Below the pieces are notes generated by a model. The model ran no database searches and was not told the DNA's origin. It was given only the letters and a program-made list of their open reading frames with translations. Made by a program: the position numbers and the translations under genes. This document shows, one piece after another, positions 37,201-53,500 of a stretch of 64,000 nt of DNA (position 1 is its first letter; the number at the start of each line of letters is the position of its first letter). The stretch is from Paracentrotus lividus (Eukaryota; Echinodermata; Echinoidea; Camarodonta; Echinidae), in the NCBI GenBank assembly GCA_940671915.1, contig CALNVZ010003426.1, positions 53,059,396 through 53,123,395 on the forward strand, read 5' to 3'.

Positions 37201-40200
37201 TCTCTTAGTCTAAGTGCATACTCAAGAACTATTGTGAAGACAAAGGGTATAGGAGTATTTCCTTGCAAAACTCCTGCAAGCAAGAATGTTAAATTCTTCC
37301 ATCTCTCCATTTGGTGACGCAACTTTAGCCCTTGTGTTTAACAGTGTACACGTTGTCAATGGTATTTCGTAGATTTGATCATGGATTTGATGGTCATGAT
37401 GGTATACCGTAGACATTTTTCGTCATCTTCTTTCGATGGATGGAATCGAAAGCTTTCTTGACATTGACAAAGTCAGCACTGCAGGCATTTTGTTCAGTTT
37501 TACCTCTTCATTGATCCAGGATATGAGCAACCATGGTTCTACCTATAAATCCGTTCTAATTGATTCTCAGCTCGGGACCAATAGCTTCCCTCATCCGACA
37601 GAGTGTCATGAGTAATTAATAACTCTGGATTTGATGCACGCCAAGCTGATTCCTCTGTAGTAACGTTAACTCCTCTAACGTTATTGTCTAAACAAGAAGT
37701 AGACAACTTAGGCAGGTTCTACAAGAAAACTTAACGCAGAAAGGAAGCAGACCAGTGTTGCACAAAATCTCTCCGTGATTTCAGAAAGTTGGATTGTTGG
37801 TAATATAACATCATTCATCGTGTTCATGATACTATTCTTCTGCAAAGAAAACCAGCATACAGAGCCATGACCAAAGGCTTATTAATTTTTTATTATTATT
37901 ATTAATTAATCTATTTTTTTTTAATGGTCTGTTCGAGTCGCGGAGAGTAAATGAAACTCGCGTAAGACAAGCACCAGTCCACGTCCATGTAGTTCAATCT
38001 ACATCTCAGTATTCTAAATTAATATAAGTGAGCCATACAGATAAAAACTCGTGAAATTGTTAGTGATGATAGGTCTGGCACGGGCATGAGTCTCAAATGT
38101 AGCTGCCGTTCGAAATAATTTACATTCCAGCTCAACGGCAATGATCGTCCCATGGCTTGGGTGGATATGACTGACAAATTAAGCAATGTATGGACATGCT
38201 TCGTTGAATGAACATGCATCAGCCTCAGAAATTTAACGTTCGTTGGCGTCAAGCTCCTGAAGCTTCTTGAGAAATATGGATCCACACCTTGCATTATTTC
38301 ATAATAATAATTTTCATAGCCAAGAACACATCGGTAACCCATGTGGAGTATATAGACGTATATTGATATCATCCATCCGTTCGGTGAGATGTAGATCACG
38401 ATACACTTTATGACACGTACGATGAGGAAAATAGCGTAGGCTAGGCCTATTTTGTGGAGCTGTGCCTCTATTATTTCCAGTAAGTTCATGGTATCCTGGA
38501 AGAAGCTCTTGTATATCTCTTAGAGATCATTCAGTGCAGCATTGTCATCAAGGAGCCAGTGTACGTAGGCGGATTCACTGTCGTGATCTACACCGACATG
38601 ACATGGGAAGGGTAAACCAAGGAGCTTCAAACACTCCTTGGGTAAACATCTTCCAAACCTTATACGTAGAACACGTATTTGGGCAGTGCTTGCTTCACCA
38701 CAGCAGCTAGAACTTGATTGTTGATAGCGCCTTTTACCATGTTTACACCACTTGTAGAACATTCCTTTCGTGAAGTCAGAAAGTGATCTTTAAACCAGAT
38801 CACCAGCCTTGATAAAAAGACGATGTAGCTCTAATTCAGCCCTTTTCCCCATAACTCATAATTATCTTGGTGCTAGCAGATCTATATGTTTTCAGAGCTA
38901 CAGCAAAAGTTAAAGGTAACGTTTTCATATCCACCACGCTTTGTTTGCTGTAAAATTGTCAACGCTTGTTTTTGCTTAGGGACTTAGAGATGTCTTCCAT
39001 GTTAGTTAAACTTTAAAAACTTTTTAACATCTTCTTCTTCGGTGTTCTGCCTAAGGGCAGGTCCACACACCAGAGCCTTTAGTAGTTTCTCCATTGTTCT
39101 CTGTCTTGGGACTTCCGCTTCATGATTTCATACGTTTCTGCCTCTTTCAGTTCCGACACCATCCCAATCATTGGTCTACCTCTTCCCCTTTTGCCTTCCA
39201 TTTTCCTTTCCAGCACATCTCTGAGTATGTTATTCCCCCTCAGGATGTGCCCTAACCAGTTCTTCTTTCGTCTCCTGATTGTTTCTCTCAAGATCCTTAC
39301 TTCATTCACTCTGTTCAGTACTTCGTCATTTGTGACACGATCTTTCAGCTAATTCCTTCCATTCTCCTCCACAACCACATTTCTAGGCTATCAATCCTCC
39401 TTTCTTCTGCTTTCTTTATCGTCCACGTCTCTGACGTCTCTGATGTCTCCGGACCAGACACTTGACAAGCCTCTTTCTTAGGCTTTGTTTTAGCTTTTTG
39501 GCGGTCAGTGTTCTGCTATGTTTTGAGAATGCATTCTTGGCTAGTGCAATTCGAGTTTTTATTTCTCTAGTGCTGTATGCATCATTTGAGATGACACTAC
39601 CAAGATATGTGAACTGTTTGACCTTTTGACCTTTCCTTCCACTGATTGTGATGTTCATATTCAGAATAAATTATGTTTTACATACTGGGAGAAAAAGCTG
39701 GTAAATGAACGGGTTGCTTGTACATTGAAGATTGAGGAAGCCAATTCAAATCCTACCGACGAATTTTTATTTTCTCTTGATTTACTCTATCAATACCTGT
39801 TAAAAGGATCTAATCCAAAAAAAAAATTGAAAATTTCAACACCCCCCCCCCCAAACAAAAAAAAACCCAACTGCACAATGTTGAATGGAAACCGAAATAT
39901 ATGCTGATCAAAATATCTCTTTGAATTAAAGGAAGACAACATTTTAAATTTCCTTGAAAACTGTATAATTAATTTGCATGAAAAATATATGAAAAGTAAA
40001 TTATACCGACCGCAAATAAAATTGATAGAGAGAAAACAAAAGGGAGAGGGAGAGGGGAGGATAGAAGTAAGAGGGGTTAATAGAGAAGTGTAACGGGAGT
40101 AATAGGAGAGAGATAAAGAGAAGGAGAAGAGAGACAGAGAGAGGTGGAGAGAGAGAGAGAGGAAAGATAAAGAGAGGGAATGTGGAAGGGGACGGTAGAC

Positions 40201-41544
40201 CGGAGAAATTTGTGTCAAAGAGATCTAGAGGGATTGAAAGTCATGAAGGAATTATAACGCAAAATTAGTACTTAGAGACGACGTAAGAAGGGGAGAGAGA
40301 GGGTGAAGAGGAGTGTGCGTGCGTGTTTGTGTGTGTTTGTGTGTGAGGGTGTGTGTATGTGTGGGTGTGTGTGTGTGTGTGTGGGTAAGTGGATGGGTGG
40401 GTGTGGGGCATATGATAGGGAGACAATAGTGGAGACAAGGGGATAATGAGTGTGTTTTTGAGATTATAATGAGTTAGGTATTAATCCCCATACAACACGT
40501 GTATTATGAATGGCTCGGAAATATTACCCTCAAAAAGTCTCTCTTTTGACCGATTTTCCTTAAAACCATGTTACTTAAATGGCCCTAAAATAGGATAAAA
40601 ATACATGTAACTTACAAAACCAAATATGTTCCAGAAAGCGGAGGAATTGCTTTAGACGTTGGCAAAGTTTCAGAGCAATCAAATATCTTAAACACAATCT
40701 AAACAAAACTTAAAAATTTAAATCCAAAAACGAGTAAAAAAACAGACAAATTGGTCGCAAATCGACGACGTCGCTCCGCGATGTTAACATCGCTATCATC
40801 GATCTCAGGGACGAAAATGCCAGGAAAACTCATTGTGGTGCATTGTATACTATCGCTTAATCAAACTCAAAAAATAAAATAAAAAATGAAGCCCTAAAAA
40901 TATGTTGGGTACACGTTTTGTGTGATAGTGTCAAGTGCACCTCCCTGTACATTGTCTCAAAAGTAACTTCCGGTAGTGACGTCACAAAATGTGTGATTTT
41001 GGCGGGAAGGCCACAGCTCAGACCCGGCAGTAATTCATTTTTGTGAGGCCCAGGGTCCATCCCAACCCCCTATGGGGTCAGTTGTTCCGGCGCTTTTCGC
41101 TTGAATAAATCTTCTGGGATGCCGGACTAGATGGCACGTGCCCCGTAACGTACGACGAGTTGCGACCGCTGCATCAGCAAAGGAAATGAGAATCTATCAT
41201 TTGCTTATCGGGATTCGAACTCGAGACTTCCTCTACCGTCTGAGCTATGGCAAAACCAATGCCGATGTTCGTCCCAGAAAACCTTTAATTTTCGTTGATG
41301 GAAAGGTCAGAAGCTATAGAACTTGACATAAACCTGGAGGATAGAAATCAACTAAGGGATAAATGCAAGGGATCACGATGAAGTGATGCAACATTTTGAT
41401 CCGAATCCGTCCGCTCAACAAGGTTTTTTTGTCCACTTACAAAATAACCTGAAGTACACCAGGTTTTTGAGTCCGCGCGGGCGAATGCTCCTGGCCGGAC
41501 GTTTTCACCTCCGACACCGGCCCATATCTATTGCCATTTTCCCT

Positions 41545-41579
<35 letters not shown>

Positions 41580-44500
41580 TTCCCTCTCTCTGTCTCTCTC
41601 TTTCTCTCTCTTTCTCCCTTCACCTTTCCTAGCTTCTCGCCCGTTCCCTCCATTTGCCATCTCTGCCCTGTCACACAAAAAGTTATACATAACGCTTGAT
41701 TTCTCACTTTTTACACGATTTATACTTTAATATTAATCGATCTGTTTTCCATTTCGCATATTATAAATTGTTGGTGTAGTACACCTCAAATTTAGCAGAG
41801 GATACAAACCAGATATAATTACAACTTTTATATTTCAGTTTTATTAAAGGAACCATATTGCTAAATAATAATAGATGTAGTTACATTAGAGGTGTGAAAT
41901 ACTTTTATCCATGAATTAATTTTGTTCAAGTTAACGTATTCATATAAAAGAGAGCAACCATTCGAATGAATAACTATAAAACCATAAATTTATGAGATTA
42001 TAAATCCTATGTATGCAACCTTGTATATATGTGTAAATAAACATTAGGCCATGAAATGAGGACCATAGAGTATTGTGCGAAAATTAAAATTAAAACTAAT
42101 TGAATAATTATATTTATCACATATTATGATACTTGAACGTCATTGCTCGAGTTTATAAAAGGCACACTTACATAACATTTATCTATTCAGAATATGAAGT
42201 ACTTTGTACAGCAATTCATTTTTAGATGAATTAGGAAGGTCAAAGGTAATATATATAATGTGGTCGCAATGAAATAAAAGAAAGCAATACAATGTGTGAT
42301 TATAAATGAATTATTTCACTTTGATTATGTTCGAGTTATTTGTATCTTATATCAATGAATTATTATAACTCAATTATGCCGCTTTATGTTCTATAATGTA
42401 TTCAACTAATCTTTATAAGTAATTTATACAATCATGTATCATTTTTTTTTTGTATTTGTAATGTTGACAAAATATCATGTACATTTTACTGATATCGAAT
42501 AAATTTCAATTCAATTCAATTCAATATCAGAATTTCTTATAAAATCAAAGGTCATATATAAATGTGGTCGCAATAATATAAATGAAAGCAATACAATATC
42601 ACGATTTATATAAAACCAAGATAACCAAACATGATAGCTAGCGGAGTAAAAAAAAAAGACCTATATTTACAAAACATTTTTGTTCTCAGATATACATACA
42701 TGTAGCCTATATTTTTCATTGTGCATGTGGTGAACTGCTTTTCACCCATGTAAACATCAGAAAACGATAAGAGGAAAAATAATTTCTATAGAACAAAATA
42801 TTATTTCGCTCCCTCGAAAAATAATATTTTGCTCCCTCGAAATAATATTTCCTTCCCTCGAATAATATTTAATAATTAAAAAAATAATATTTTGCTCCCT
42901 CGAAATAATATTTCCTTCCCTCGAAATAATATTTCGTTCCCTCGAAATATTATTTCGTTCCCTCGAAATATTATTTCGTTTCCTCGAAATATTATTTCGT
43001 TCCCTCGAAATAATATTTCGTTTCCTTGAAATATTATTTCGTCTCTCTCTTCCCAAGATCGCCGCATAGCGCATATCACGTGACGTGTGCATGCATGTGT
43101 TTTATTTTGCGCATACAACAAGTACCGTATGTACAGTGCATATACGTGCGGCTATGCCAGAGAATGCAGGCTGATTGCTTGAACAGCAGAATTTGTACAG
43201 CGTTACATTGTGGCAAAAGGCGTTTAGGCGATTTTTAAACCATAATATGCAATAAGTTTTGTGGAGAGTTTTTTTTTTATTTATTTTTTATTTTTTATTT
43301 TATAGTAATGTGATATATAAGGTGGGAAATAAATTATTTTGAAGGAGGGCATTTTATAAAGGTTTATGTTATAATTAGGGTACATGCAGGTAATATGGGA
43401 CACCTGAAGCAAATCATGTCGTGACCGTCGACCGGTGACCGATTACCGGTGTGAGCACCATAATGTTGTTCATATGAACTGTATACGTAAATATATCGTC
43501 GTGAGAGCATCTAATGCCGAAATGTGAAAGCATCTAATGCCGAAAATTGCTGAAAACCAAAAAGGTAGGTAAAACTTACGGCATTTTTTTACCCTGATGT
43601 AAAATTTGATATTTCACAGAATGTGATGGTGAAAGAGTGTTTGAGGGGGTAACCTCAATTCTTTTGTATATTTAGTAAGCTTATAGTTTCATTTTGATCA
43701 TACTAGCGTGTACAGGTCAATTTGTTTTAGTGAAGGGGTGCAATGTTGCATTAAATGCTTGCCTGACACAGCAACATTAGTGCAGGTAATATGGGACATA
43801 AAAAATGGCGGAAATGATTCTGGTACTTAGTATTGGGATGAGGCATCAATCTCTTTGCTACGATTTTTAAGGGTATATTCACAGTATATAATTAATATAA
43901 ATAACTTATTGTAGGCCTATATTGACTTGTATAATGAAAACAATATTAAAATAATATTTAAAAAAGAAATAATATACAAAATACATAACAATGAAATATA
44001 TAGTCAAAGGTTTTACTGAAGGGTCTTATAATTTCAAATTATATCTTAAAGTTAATGATTTTCAACATTTTAAGCAAATTCCAGACATGGTAGAGTAATT
44101 GTAGTTTTTAAAACGTACATTAAATACATGTCCCATATTACCTGCACATGCAGGTAATATGGGCACTTTGGTAATGACGTCAACATTTGAATATTGCAGA
44201 CAGGGGGGTTGGTGATAATTGCTTTTCTTCACAATAAAAGTTAGAGCAGTAGTTATTGATTCATATAAACAGAGATTAGACTGTGTGTCATTTCGTAATT
44301 TTATGCAAATTAGGCAAATGAGCTTAGGGGGTCCATATTACCTGCATGTACCCTATTCAAGGAAACCAATATTAAAAGAGAAAGTGTTTTGTAGGCCTAT
44401 ATTTCTATTTAAAACTTCGACTTCTATTTTTCAGTTTTTAGACCATCTTCATTCACTTTGAATAGGGTGTGGCATAAATAAAATCTAGGGAATTCGAATG

Positions 44501-47500
44501 TCTTAAAATACTGTTTGGCCAAGAAGGATTCGAATACTGCTAATGTGACTCTGGAGTGTGAGTAAAATAATTTATACAGTCCTGTGGTAGATCCAGGGGG
44601 TGAAGGGGCCGCCCCCCCCCTATTGGCGGCGCCAAAAAAAAGGGGGGGGGGAAGAAAAGATAAAGAAGAGGAAAGTGAAGGAGAGGAGAGAAAAAAAGAA
44701 AGAAAAAAAAAAGATGAAAAGTAAAAACAGAAGGAAAAATAAAAATCGTAATTTTGGCTCAGTGAAAACACTGTCCACATTGTGAAAAGGGGGATTTCAC
44801 AGTGTGGAAACCGCCACAATGTGGAAAACCAAACATTGTTCACAATGTGAAAATTTATTTCGCAGTGTGAATGTACCCGCTCACAGTGTGAAATTGATTT
44901 CACATTGTGGCCGAACCGTGAAAAAAAATCACACTGTGATAAATAGATTTTCTCAGTGTGAATACTTTACAGTATTGTTCACAGTGTGGCCATAATGTGA
45001 AAACGCCCCAATTAAACATTGTGGAGCAGACTATGATTCACAATGTGAAACGCAGTGTGATTCACACTGTGAATTAGTGTGTTCTTTCCAGCAGGGTTAA
45101 CCCCATCGATTCTGCGGAAGGGTGCATTTGAACTTTTTTATATAAATTGAAAAAATTATAATAATTATAATAACATAAATAATGATAATAATGTTGATAG
45201 TAATGAGTAAAAGAAGGATTTTGTGCGACAACTTAACTTCATCATACTGCTCGCGCACTTAAAGTGAGTTCTAAAGACTTCATTATTAAAGACTCACTTA
45301 AAAAGGAGTCTTTTCACTTAGTGAGTCTTAAAGACTCACTTGAAGTCAGTCTTTCAGCATTCAGACTCATTACAAATTAGTCACGGGTTTGTCTGTACAG
45401 CGTTTCCCCAAAACTGTCTTTTTTTTTTTTTTTTAAACTCTAATTCATCAAAAATGATTCCCAACATTAAGTTTTATACTCAATTAAGATTATGTATTCA
45501 AAAAGCTTGCATTATTCTGCGATTGCTGTGAAAATTTCAAATACTTCATTGGTTTGAATACACAGGCTATTTTGTAATAGTAGTCATTTTTGGCCCATTC
45601 CAAGTTTGGTCTTGGAGAAGTCGCCGCGACGTCTTTTGGGTTTAAAGGGAGTTGCACAAAACAAAACAAAAAAAAATCAATAGTACTTTACGTTAGAATT
45701 TATTTAGCGCCCAATCAGAGGGATTTTTTTTTTTTTTAATTATTATTATTATTTTTTTTTTTGGGGGGGGGGGGGACGCGCTGTATAACGAAACACTTGA
45801 TTGATCAAGTGAGTCACCATGACTCGTAACAAATATCATTATATGTCTGAGTCCTTATGACTCACTCCAAGTGAGTCATGACGATACAATTGAGTCTTGA
45901 AGATTCAAGTGGGTATTGAAGACTTACTTAAAGTGAGTCTCGGAGTAGTCGGACTCATTTTGTACTCACATTGTCCTTCAAATGTCTCGTTATGCGGACA
46001 AACCGTTGACTTTTAAGGAGATGACGCACAATTGTTGCAGCTATTACTGTTGCAGTGTACCCAACCTTGCAACAGACACTAGTCCATTCTTCAATAAAGA
46101 ACCGACTACCCAATGACGTCGATTACAGGATGATCAAGGTACTTCATCGGAATCACAAGATGACAATATTATAGTGATCATCGAGCACGATGTAATGGAT
46201 AGAAATGTACCTCCTCTCCCCTTTAAAAATGAAATATTATGTAAACCCTGTTTTATTTAATTTCTTTTATTTTCTTTTTTTTTCTTTGTTAGTACAAACC
46301 TGCCCTGCTGGAAAGAACACAGTGTCGCACAGTGTGTTCTCATAGTCGACTATGTTAAAATGCTCGAATTTAACAGTGTGTTGATGATTTCGCATTGTGA
46401 TATGGTTTTCCAAATAATATTCACATTGTGGTGTGCGGTTTCACACTGTGAATTTACCCCCTTACAATGTGATAATGTGGTTCAATTTTGTAATCGATCA
46501 TAAAGCAATAGTAATGATTTTTGGTAATTAGTCGAGTTTTTATCATTCTTCTTTTCTAAAACAATATTAAATACTTTACACAAGTTTTGCTTTAAAACAA
46601 AATAATTTGAAAACACTTGAATTAAAAAGTGCAATAAAGAAATAAGCGTGCAATTTGTTGTTAATTTTTGTGCATCCGTTGATATTTCAGTGTTGGTATC
46701 TCACAGTGTGGTGAGTGTTTCATTAGAGCATTTTAACAGTGTGATTGGTGTTTCACAGTGTGGTTTTTCACAGTGTGAGCGTTTTACAGTGTGGAAGTTT
46801 CACAATGAAAGTCTTCACAGTGTGGACTGTCCACATTGTTAAATTGGGGCGTTTTCAGGGTTGTCACGTTGTTCCACACTGTGGTTCACAGTGTGGCTAC
46901 AGTGTGAATCTCCGGTTATCCACACTGCGAATCAGCGTGTTTCACACTGTGACCACAGTGTGGTTTACAGTGTGACCACAATGTGAAAACGCCCCAATTT
47001 AACATTGTGAATGTGCGTGTTTTTCCTGCACAGAACATTGCATTTCTAAAGCTCTTTTTGTGTTATGCTTTTACAGAAATTTTACTTGCCTTATTGAGAT
47101 ATTGTTGTGGATTTTAATAGCAAGCAGATGTGCATCCTACATGTACAGACCAAACTGATCTGTTCCAGCCTGCAAGTAATGTATTATTATAATTATGCAT
47201 CGTTCACTCGAAATTTTTCATAATTCGTATATGTAATGGGTAGAAGGCCGAAATATCCATGTGGTGTATGCTCAAGGGCAGTTACAAAAAGGACTACTGG
47301 AGTGCAGTGTGAAGGAAACTGTCTGAAATGGTTTCATGCTGAATGCATTGGTCTAACATCAACCGAGTATTTAGCCTTCAATTCTAGCTCTATCGTATGG
47401 ATCTGCAACCACTGCGGGGCTCATAATTTGGCCCGATCCTGTCTCTCAAGTTTACATCTTAGTCCTGACACTAACCGGTATGATGTGCTTGATCCTGATG

Positions 47501-50500
47501 GCCAAAATCTTATCAGCGAGGACAACTCGTATACATGTGACTCATCAATCCCATCATCTCCTGGGTCACCCGTGTACTCTTCATCACCACTAAACAAAAA
47601 GCAACGGCGCCCCAAGCGCAAACCTCGACCAAGAGTGCTAAGAATTCTTAATGTGAATTGCCAGAGTATACGGGCTAAGATGCAACCATTTTCCATCTTG
47701 GTTCATCAACATAACCCTGACATAATCGTTGGTACAGAGTCCTGGTTGTCTGATGGCATCAACAGCAATGAAGTGTACCTGGATGAGCAGTACAACATCC
47801 TACGTCGGGACCGTCCAAACGACCCACATGGAGGGGTGTTTATTGCCACCAGGAATGATTTGATTGTGAAGAGAGAAGTAGAACTGGAGACGAATTGTGA
47901 GATACTGTGGTGTTGCATTGAAATGTCAGGCAGCAAAACCCTTCATGTTGCAGCCTACTATCGGCCGAAAGAATGTGATGAAGTCAGCCTTGATGAGTTT
48001 CAGCAGTCTCTGTCGAGACTAGATAGAAGGCACCTGGTGGTACTTGCAGGAGACTTCAACCTCCCGGGATGGAAGTGGGATAGCCCTTATGTTGGTGCCT
48101 GTGCTTACCCTGCCCTTCATCATCAGTTTGGTGAAATTATCAACGATTATGGACTTACTCAACTTGTCAAAGAGCCTACCCGACAAGCGAACACTCTGGA
48201 CCTGATACTTACCAGCAATCCAACCTTAGTCAACTCTGTAAAGGTAGTGCCTGGTATCTCTGATCATGACTGTCCAATTGCTGACATAGATATGCTACCC
48301 CCACGAAAACACCAGCCAAAGAGGAAAATTCATGTATACAAGAAAGCAGACTGGGAGGGATTCGCAGAACTCATGCAACTTGTGGCAGATGACGTATGCA
48401 GCAAGTCAGCCAGTGCGTCTGTCCATGAGCTGTGGCAACTTTTCAAGAGAGGAATTGAAGGGGGTATTCAAACCTTTGTCCCCCACAAGATGCTCAAACA
48501 GAAAGAAGACTTGCCATGGATAACCAGCGGTATACCATGTATACGGAAACTCATTCACAGGAGAGATAGGTTACACAAGGACGTGTCCCGCCTCCGGAAA
48601 CAGAACGCTTTGATCCCATTCCAGCTTGACTCTGAGTTGCAGCGTCTGAAACGCCTCATCCAAGCAGAATCAAGGAAGGCCTACTGGAGTCATCTTGAGT
48701 CAATCTTCACTTCTGATGGACCCAATGAATATGAAGGAATGAAAAAGTTCTGGAAGTTTGTGAAGAACAACCGTACTGACCGTGGTGGAATACCCACCCT
48801 GAAAACTGAGGATCATATCTTCTCGAGTCCTCAGGACAAGGCTGAAGCATTGAGCAATCAGTTCAAGATGGCTTTCACCAATGAAACTGATGTTCCCGCT
48901 GATCTTCTTCCAGAAGCATCTCCTTATGCCTCAATGCCGGATATCCACATCTCAACCGAAGGTGTAGCCAAGATGTTGGAGAAGTTGAAGGTTCGGAAAG
49001 CTCCGGGACCAGATGGAATACCAGCACTTGTGCTCCACAAGCTATCAACAGTGGTAGCACCATCTTTGTGTATCATCTTCCAAGTTTCATACAAGACTGG
49101 TGAAATTCCGAATGATTGGCGCCTGGCAAACGTGGTCCCCATCTACAAGAAGGGAGATAGAACAGATCCTGTGAATTACCGCCCGATCTCTCTTACAAGT
49201 ATCATCTGTAAAATGATGGAACACATATTTGCAAGGAACATTATGGGACATGCCCGCATAAACAACATCCTCTGCTCACTTCAACATGGTTTTCAAGCTA
49301 AGAAGTCCTGTGAACTCCAACTAACTGGCTTTGTCACTGATCTCTTGAACAACATGGAGGATAACAAGCAGACGGACATAGTTATCACCGACTTCAGTAA
49401 AGCCTTTGATAAGGTTGGTCACCAGAGGCTTCTGAAGAAGATGGAATACTATGGTGTGAAAGGTCTCAACATCGACTGGATATCCAGTTTTCTCTCCAAC
49501 CGTGAACAGCAAGTTGTCTTGGATGGGTATACATCATCGAAGGTAGACGTCCAGTCAGGAGTGCCACAAGGGTCTTTACTCGGACCCTGTCTCTTCCTTT
49601 TCTATATAAACGACTTGCCAGACCACAAATTCCAAGCAGTTACCTCACATACAGTGCAATAAATTGAATAATACGAACGTCACAATGGAACTGAACTGCC
49701 TGGCTAAAATCATCCGACGGATGGAAAATAGCCAATAAACGCAACAACCAACCAACTATCAACGAAAGTCCGACTCTTCGCCGATAATACAATCATACAC
49801 AACTTACCATCCAGACGCCTGAGGATGCTGATTTGCTACAACAGGATCTGGATCAGCTCTGTAGGTGGTCAAATAAATGGATGATGACACTCAATCCAAA
49901 GAAATGCCAGGTCATTACTGTCTCCAGAAAAAAAGACGAGGAATGTCCATCATGATCAGTACTCTTTCAATGGTGAAATCTTGGAGTCTACATCAGCTGC
50001 AAAATACCTTGGCATTACTCTCACTAGTGACCTCAACTGGACTCGACACATATCAGCCACATGCAAGAAGGCAAACAACACCTTGTCCTTTCTTCGAAGG
50101 AATGTACGTGTAAACTCGGCCAAGCTAAAGACCTCTGCATACCAAGCCCTTGTTCGCCCTCTTCTTGAGTATGGGTGTACTGTCTGGGATCCACACACCA
50201 TCAGATGTATCAACCAGTTGGAGATGGTCCAGAGACGAACAGCGAGATATGTTCTCAACCGCTACCACCATACATCTAGCGTCTCTGATATGCTGAGTCA
50301 GCTTGGATGGACCTCTCTTCAAAAGAGAAGAGAGCACCAACGTCTCATCTTGCTGTACAAGATGCACTACTCACTGGTTGATTTTGACATACAAAACTAC
50401 ATCCAACCGGCAACAGTGATAAGAACAACTAGATCATCTCGTCCTCACTGCTATCATGTCATGCAGTCACGAACAGAACAGCATATCCACTCCTTCTTCC

Positions 50501-53500
50501 CTCATACTGTTATACAGTGGAATGCCCTCCCCCTAGAGGTTGTCCTGGCTCCATCAGTGGATGTCTTCCAGCGACAACTAAAGAGAGGAGGAATGTTTGT
50601 TTTTACTTGCACTATGTAAATAAACACCTTTCACCTGTTAACATGAATATCGTCATGTACCGCACACACACACACACACACACAAATCTGCAAGAATCTT
50701 TAACTGTGAAGGAGGCAGATCACCCTGAAGAAGAAGAAGAAGGAAGGCAGGCCTACTTATCTAATTGAACAATTCGAGCACGAAGCGCGAGCCGAAAACT
50801 TTTGTTTTATAAATATTTTAAGCAATGCGAGCACGAAGAGTGAGCTGAAATTTTCTTGATACATCAAGCTGAAATAGTGCATTTAAAACGCTTTTTCGAC
50901 TATGCTCAAGAAACTTAACCCTCAAAAGACTGGGGGGGGGGGTGGCATCATGCCTCCCCCTCGACATTTTCAGCGACCATTCCGCTGCGCGAAATTTTTT
51001 GATCGCGCCGCTTGCTGACTTTATACTTTCTAGTCTCGCGCATCTTTTTAAACCATTTTCGCGAAAATCGGTCGTACCGTTACGACGCTGCACGATTTAA
51101 AAAAATATCCGTCAGACCGAAAACGGCTTAAAAACGTGATTTTGTGTACAAAGTAAATGCAAATGGAGTTTTCTCACCTTATTCATAAATATATGATTAT
51201 TTTCACTTTCATTGGCTGAAATCAATTTATTTTAGCAGTATTATGCTTCAAAATGAACAAAAAAACAAAGAAAAACAAAAATTAACAGCGCAGTCTTGTA
51301 GATTACATGACACATACCATTGTGCAAATTTTCGGCGCGGCCGCGCGATCGGCAGCCGAGATCTTAGGGGGGGGGGGCATCATGCCCCTCCCCAGTATTG
51401 ACAGCTACCAAAACACCCCAGTCTTATTAGGGTTAAAGAGTATGATTATCACATTAACCATGCGAGAGCGAAACGCTATCCGGAACTTTTTGATATATCA
51501 ACCTGCACTCTGACTTTTCTTTTTGATATATTAATTGAAAATTTTATGCGTTTTGGGGCTATACGTCATAAAGAATATATTTATCTAATTGATCAATGCG
51601 AGTGCGAAGCGCGAGCCGAAAAATGTTGATATATAAACCTGAAAACATTGCATATTTAGCGCTTTTTGTGCTATGTTCATAAAGAAGATACTTTTACGAG
51701 AAGAAACAGCATTAACATTTTTGGTGTGAAAGAGAAAATAGGTGAAGACACCGATCAAATAGCAATTGACATTGCCAAGGATCAACTTGGGTTCAAGTTG
51801 AAAAAGCACCACATCGACCGATCCCATCGAGTAGGTCAGAAAGATCCAACCAAGGCTAAACCCATCATCGTCAAACTATGTTCGTACAAACAGAAGGCGC
51901 AATTTATGAAAGCTAAAAAGACATTGAAAGGGAGTGGAATCTCTATTCAAGAAGATCTGACACTTACAACCCTCAAACTCCTAATGAAGACAAGCCAACA
52001 CAAAAATGTAAACGCGGCATGGACAAGTGATGGCCGTGTTATCGCCTTAGTGAAAACAACCGATCCGAACACTTCAATGAAGAAACAAATCTTCAGAGAA
52101 AGTGACCTTCTTGCCCTATAAACTCTATAAACACCAAACTCTGAACTCTCACATTGATATATTGATAATTTAATATATGCATATATATTGATAATTTAAT
52201 AAATGCATATATTCATGTGACTACCATAATACATTACACAATTTGATATATGCATAATTACATTCCCATGATACATCTAATACGAGCATGCATTACAATA
52301 TTTTTTTACTTCTATTCTTAATTTATATACCTTACATTTGAATTTGTATTGTGACATAATTATTCACCTGATTTACACTGTTTGTCTACTCCCGGTATCC
52401 TGGAATTAAAAAACATTTTGTATTGCATAACCATTTGTATGCCATATATCATGTATATATACATCTGTTGGTTAAATCAAACCACTTTACATTGATGAAT
52501 CAACAATAAAAAAAGTAATAAAATAAATGTATGTATATATAAAAAAGATTGTAAAACTATATTCTGCATCTGAATAATATTATGCATGTTCTTAGTCAAA
52601 CTTTAACCTGACGTATTTATGTCTTTATAAATTACTGTTTAAACTACAATATGTATTTACAATATTTCAACATTTAAGTTACTTTATGTTGTTTCATAAT
52701 ACAATCTGACTGTATATTTGCTAAAGGCAAACTCAAAATTGACAAATTTTCCTCCAGATTAACCAAATTGTTGAACACCTATACAAGTGCTTGTTTTATA
52801 CTTTTACATTCTATTCCATTTATTGTTGATCATTATACGGTTTTCATTTTTTTTTATTGCATAGTGTGTAATATTTGTATTAGGTCCATTATGGGCCCTC
52901 GTATATTTATTTCCCGTGTATTCAGTCTTGCAAAGTCATATTACACCAATAGCCATTACCACTTTAAGAACATGTCGTTAGATATCAATGCCAGCGTCTT
53001 AACAATAGTAGTGTACTGTACAAACGAACAATGTAATTCCTTAGATGGCAGAGTCTTTAAACATGTCCTTATCTGAAGAAGAACTCGAATCTATTGCACC
53101 TAATGAATGCCATTATTATTTACCCGATGAGTTTAATTCTGTCAATACAACAAGTCTTATTTCAGCTTCCTACATTTAAATGCCCGGAGTTTAAGTCGTA
53201 ACTTGACAGTGTTTCTAATCTCCTTAAATCCTGAATAATTCGTTTTCCATCATGGAGTAAGTGAATCATGGTTAAACCCCAATTCGCCTACTTTATTCAA
53301 TTTAGAAGGTTATCAGATGTTACGGTCAGACAGATTACATGGACGTGGAGGGGCGTAGTATTGTATTAAGAAGAATATTTCCTTTCAAGTAAAGACCCCA
53401 CTGTCCGAATTACCAGAATTTGAAATGCTTTTTGTAGAAATTACCAATGTTAAATGTAAAATTTAATTGTAGGTGTAGCATATCGTCCACCCGGTACGAA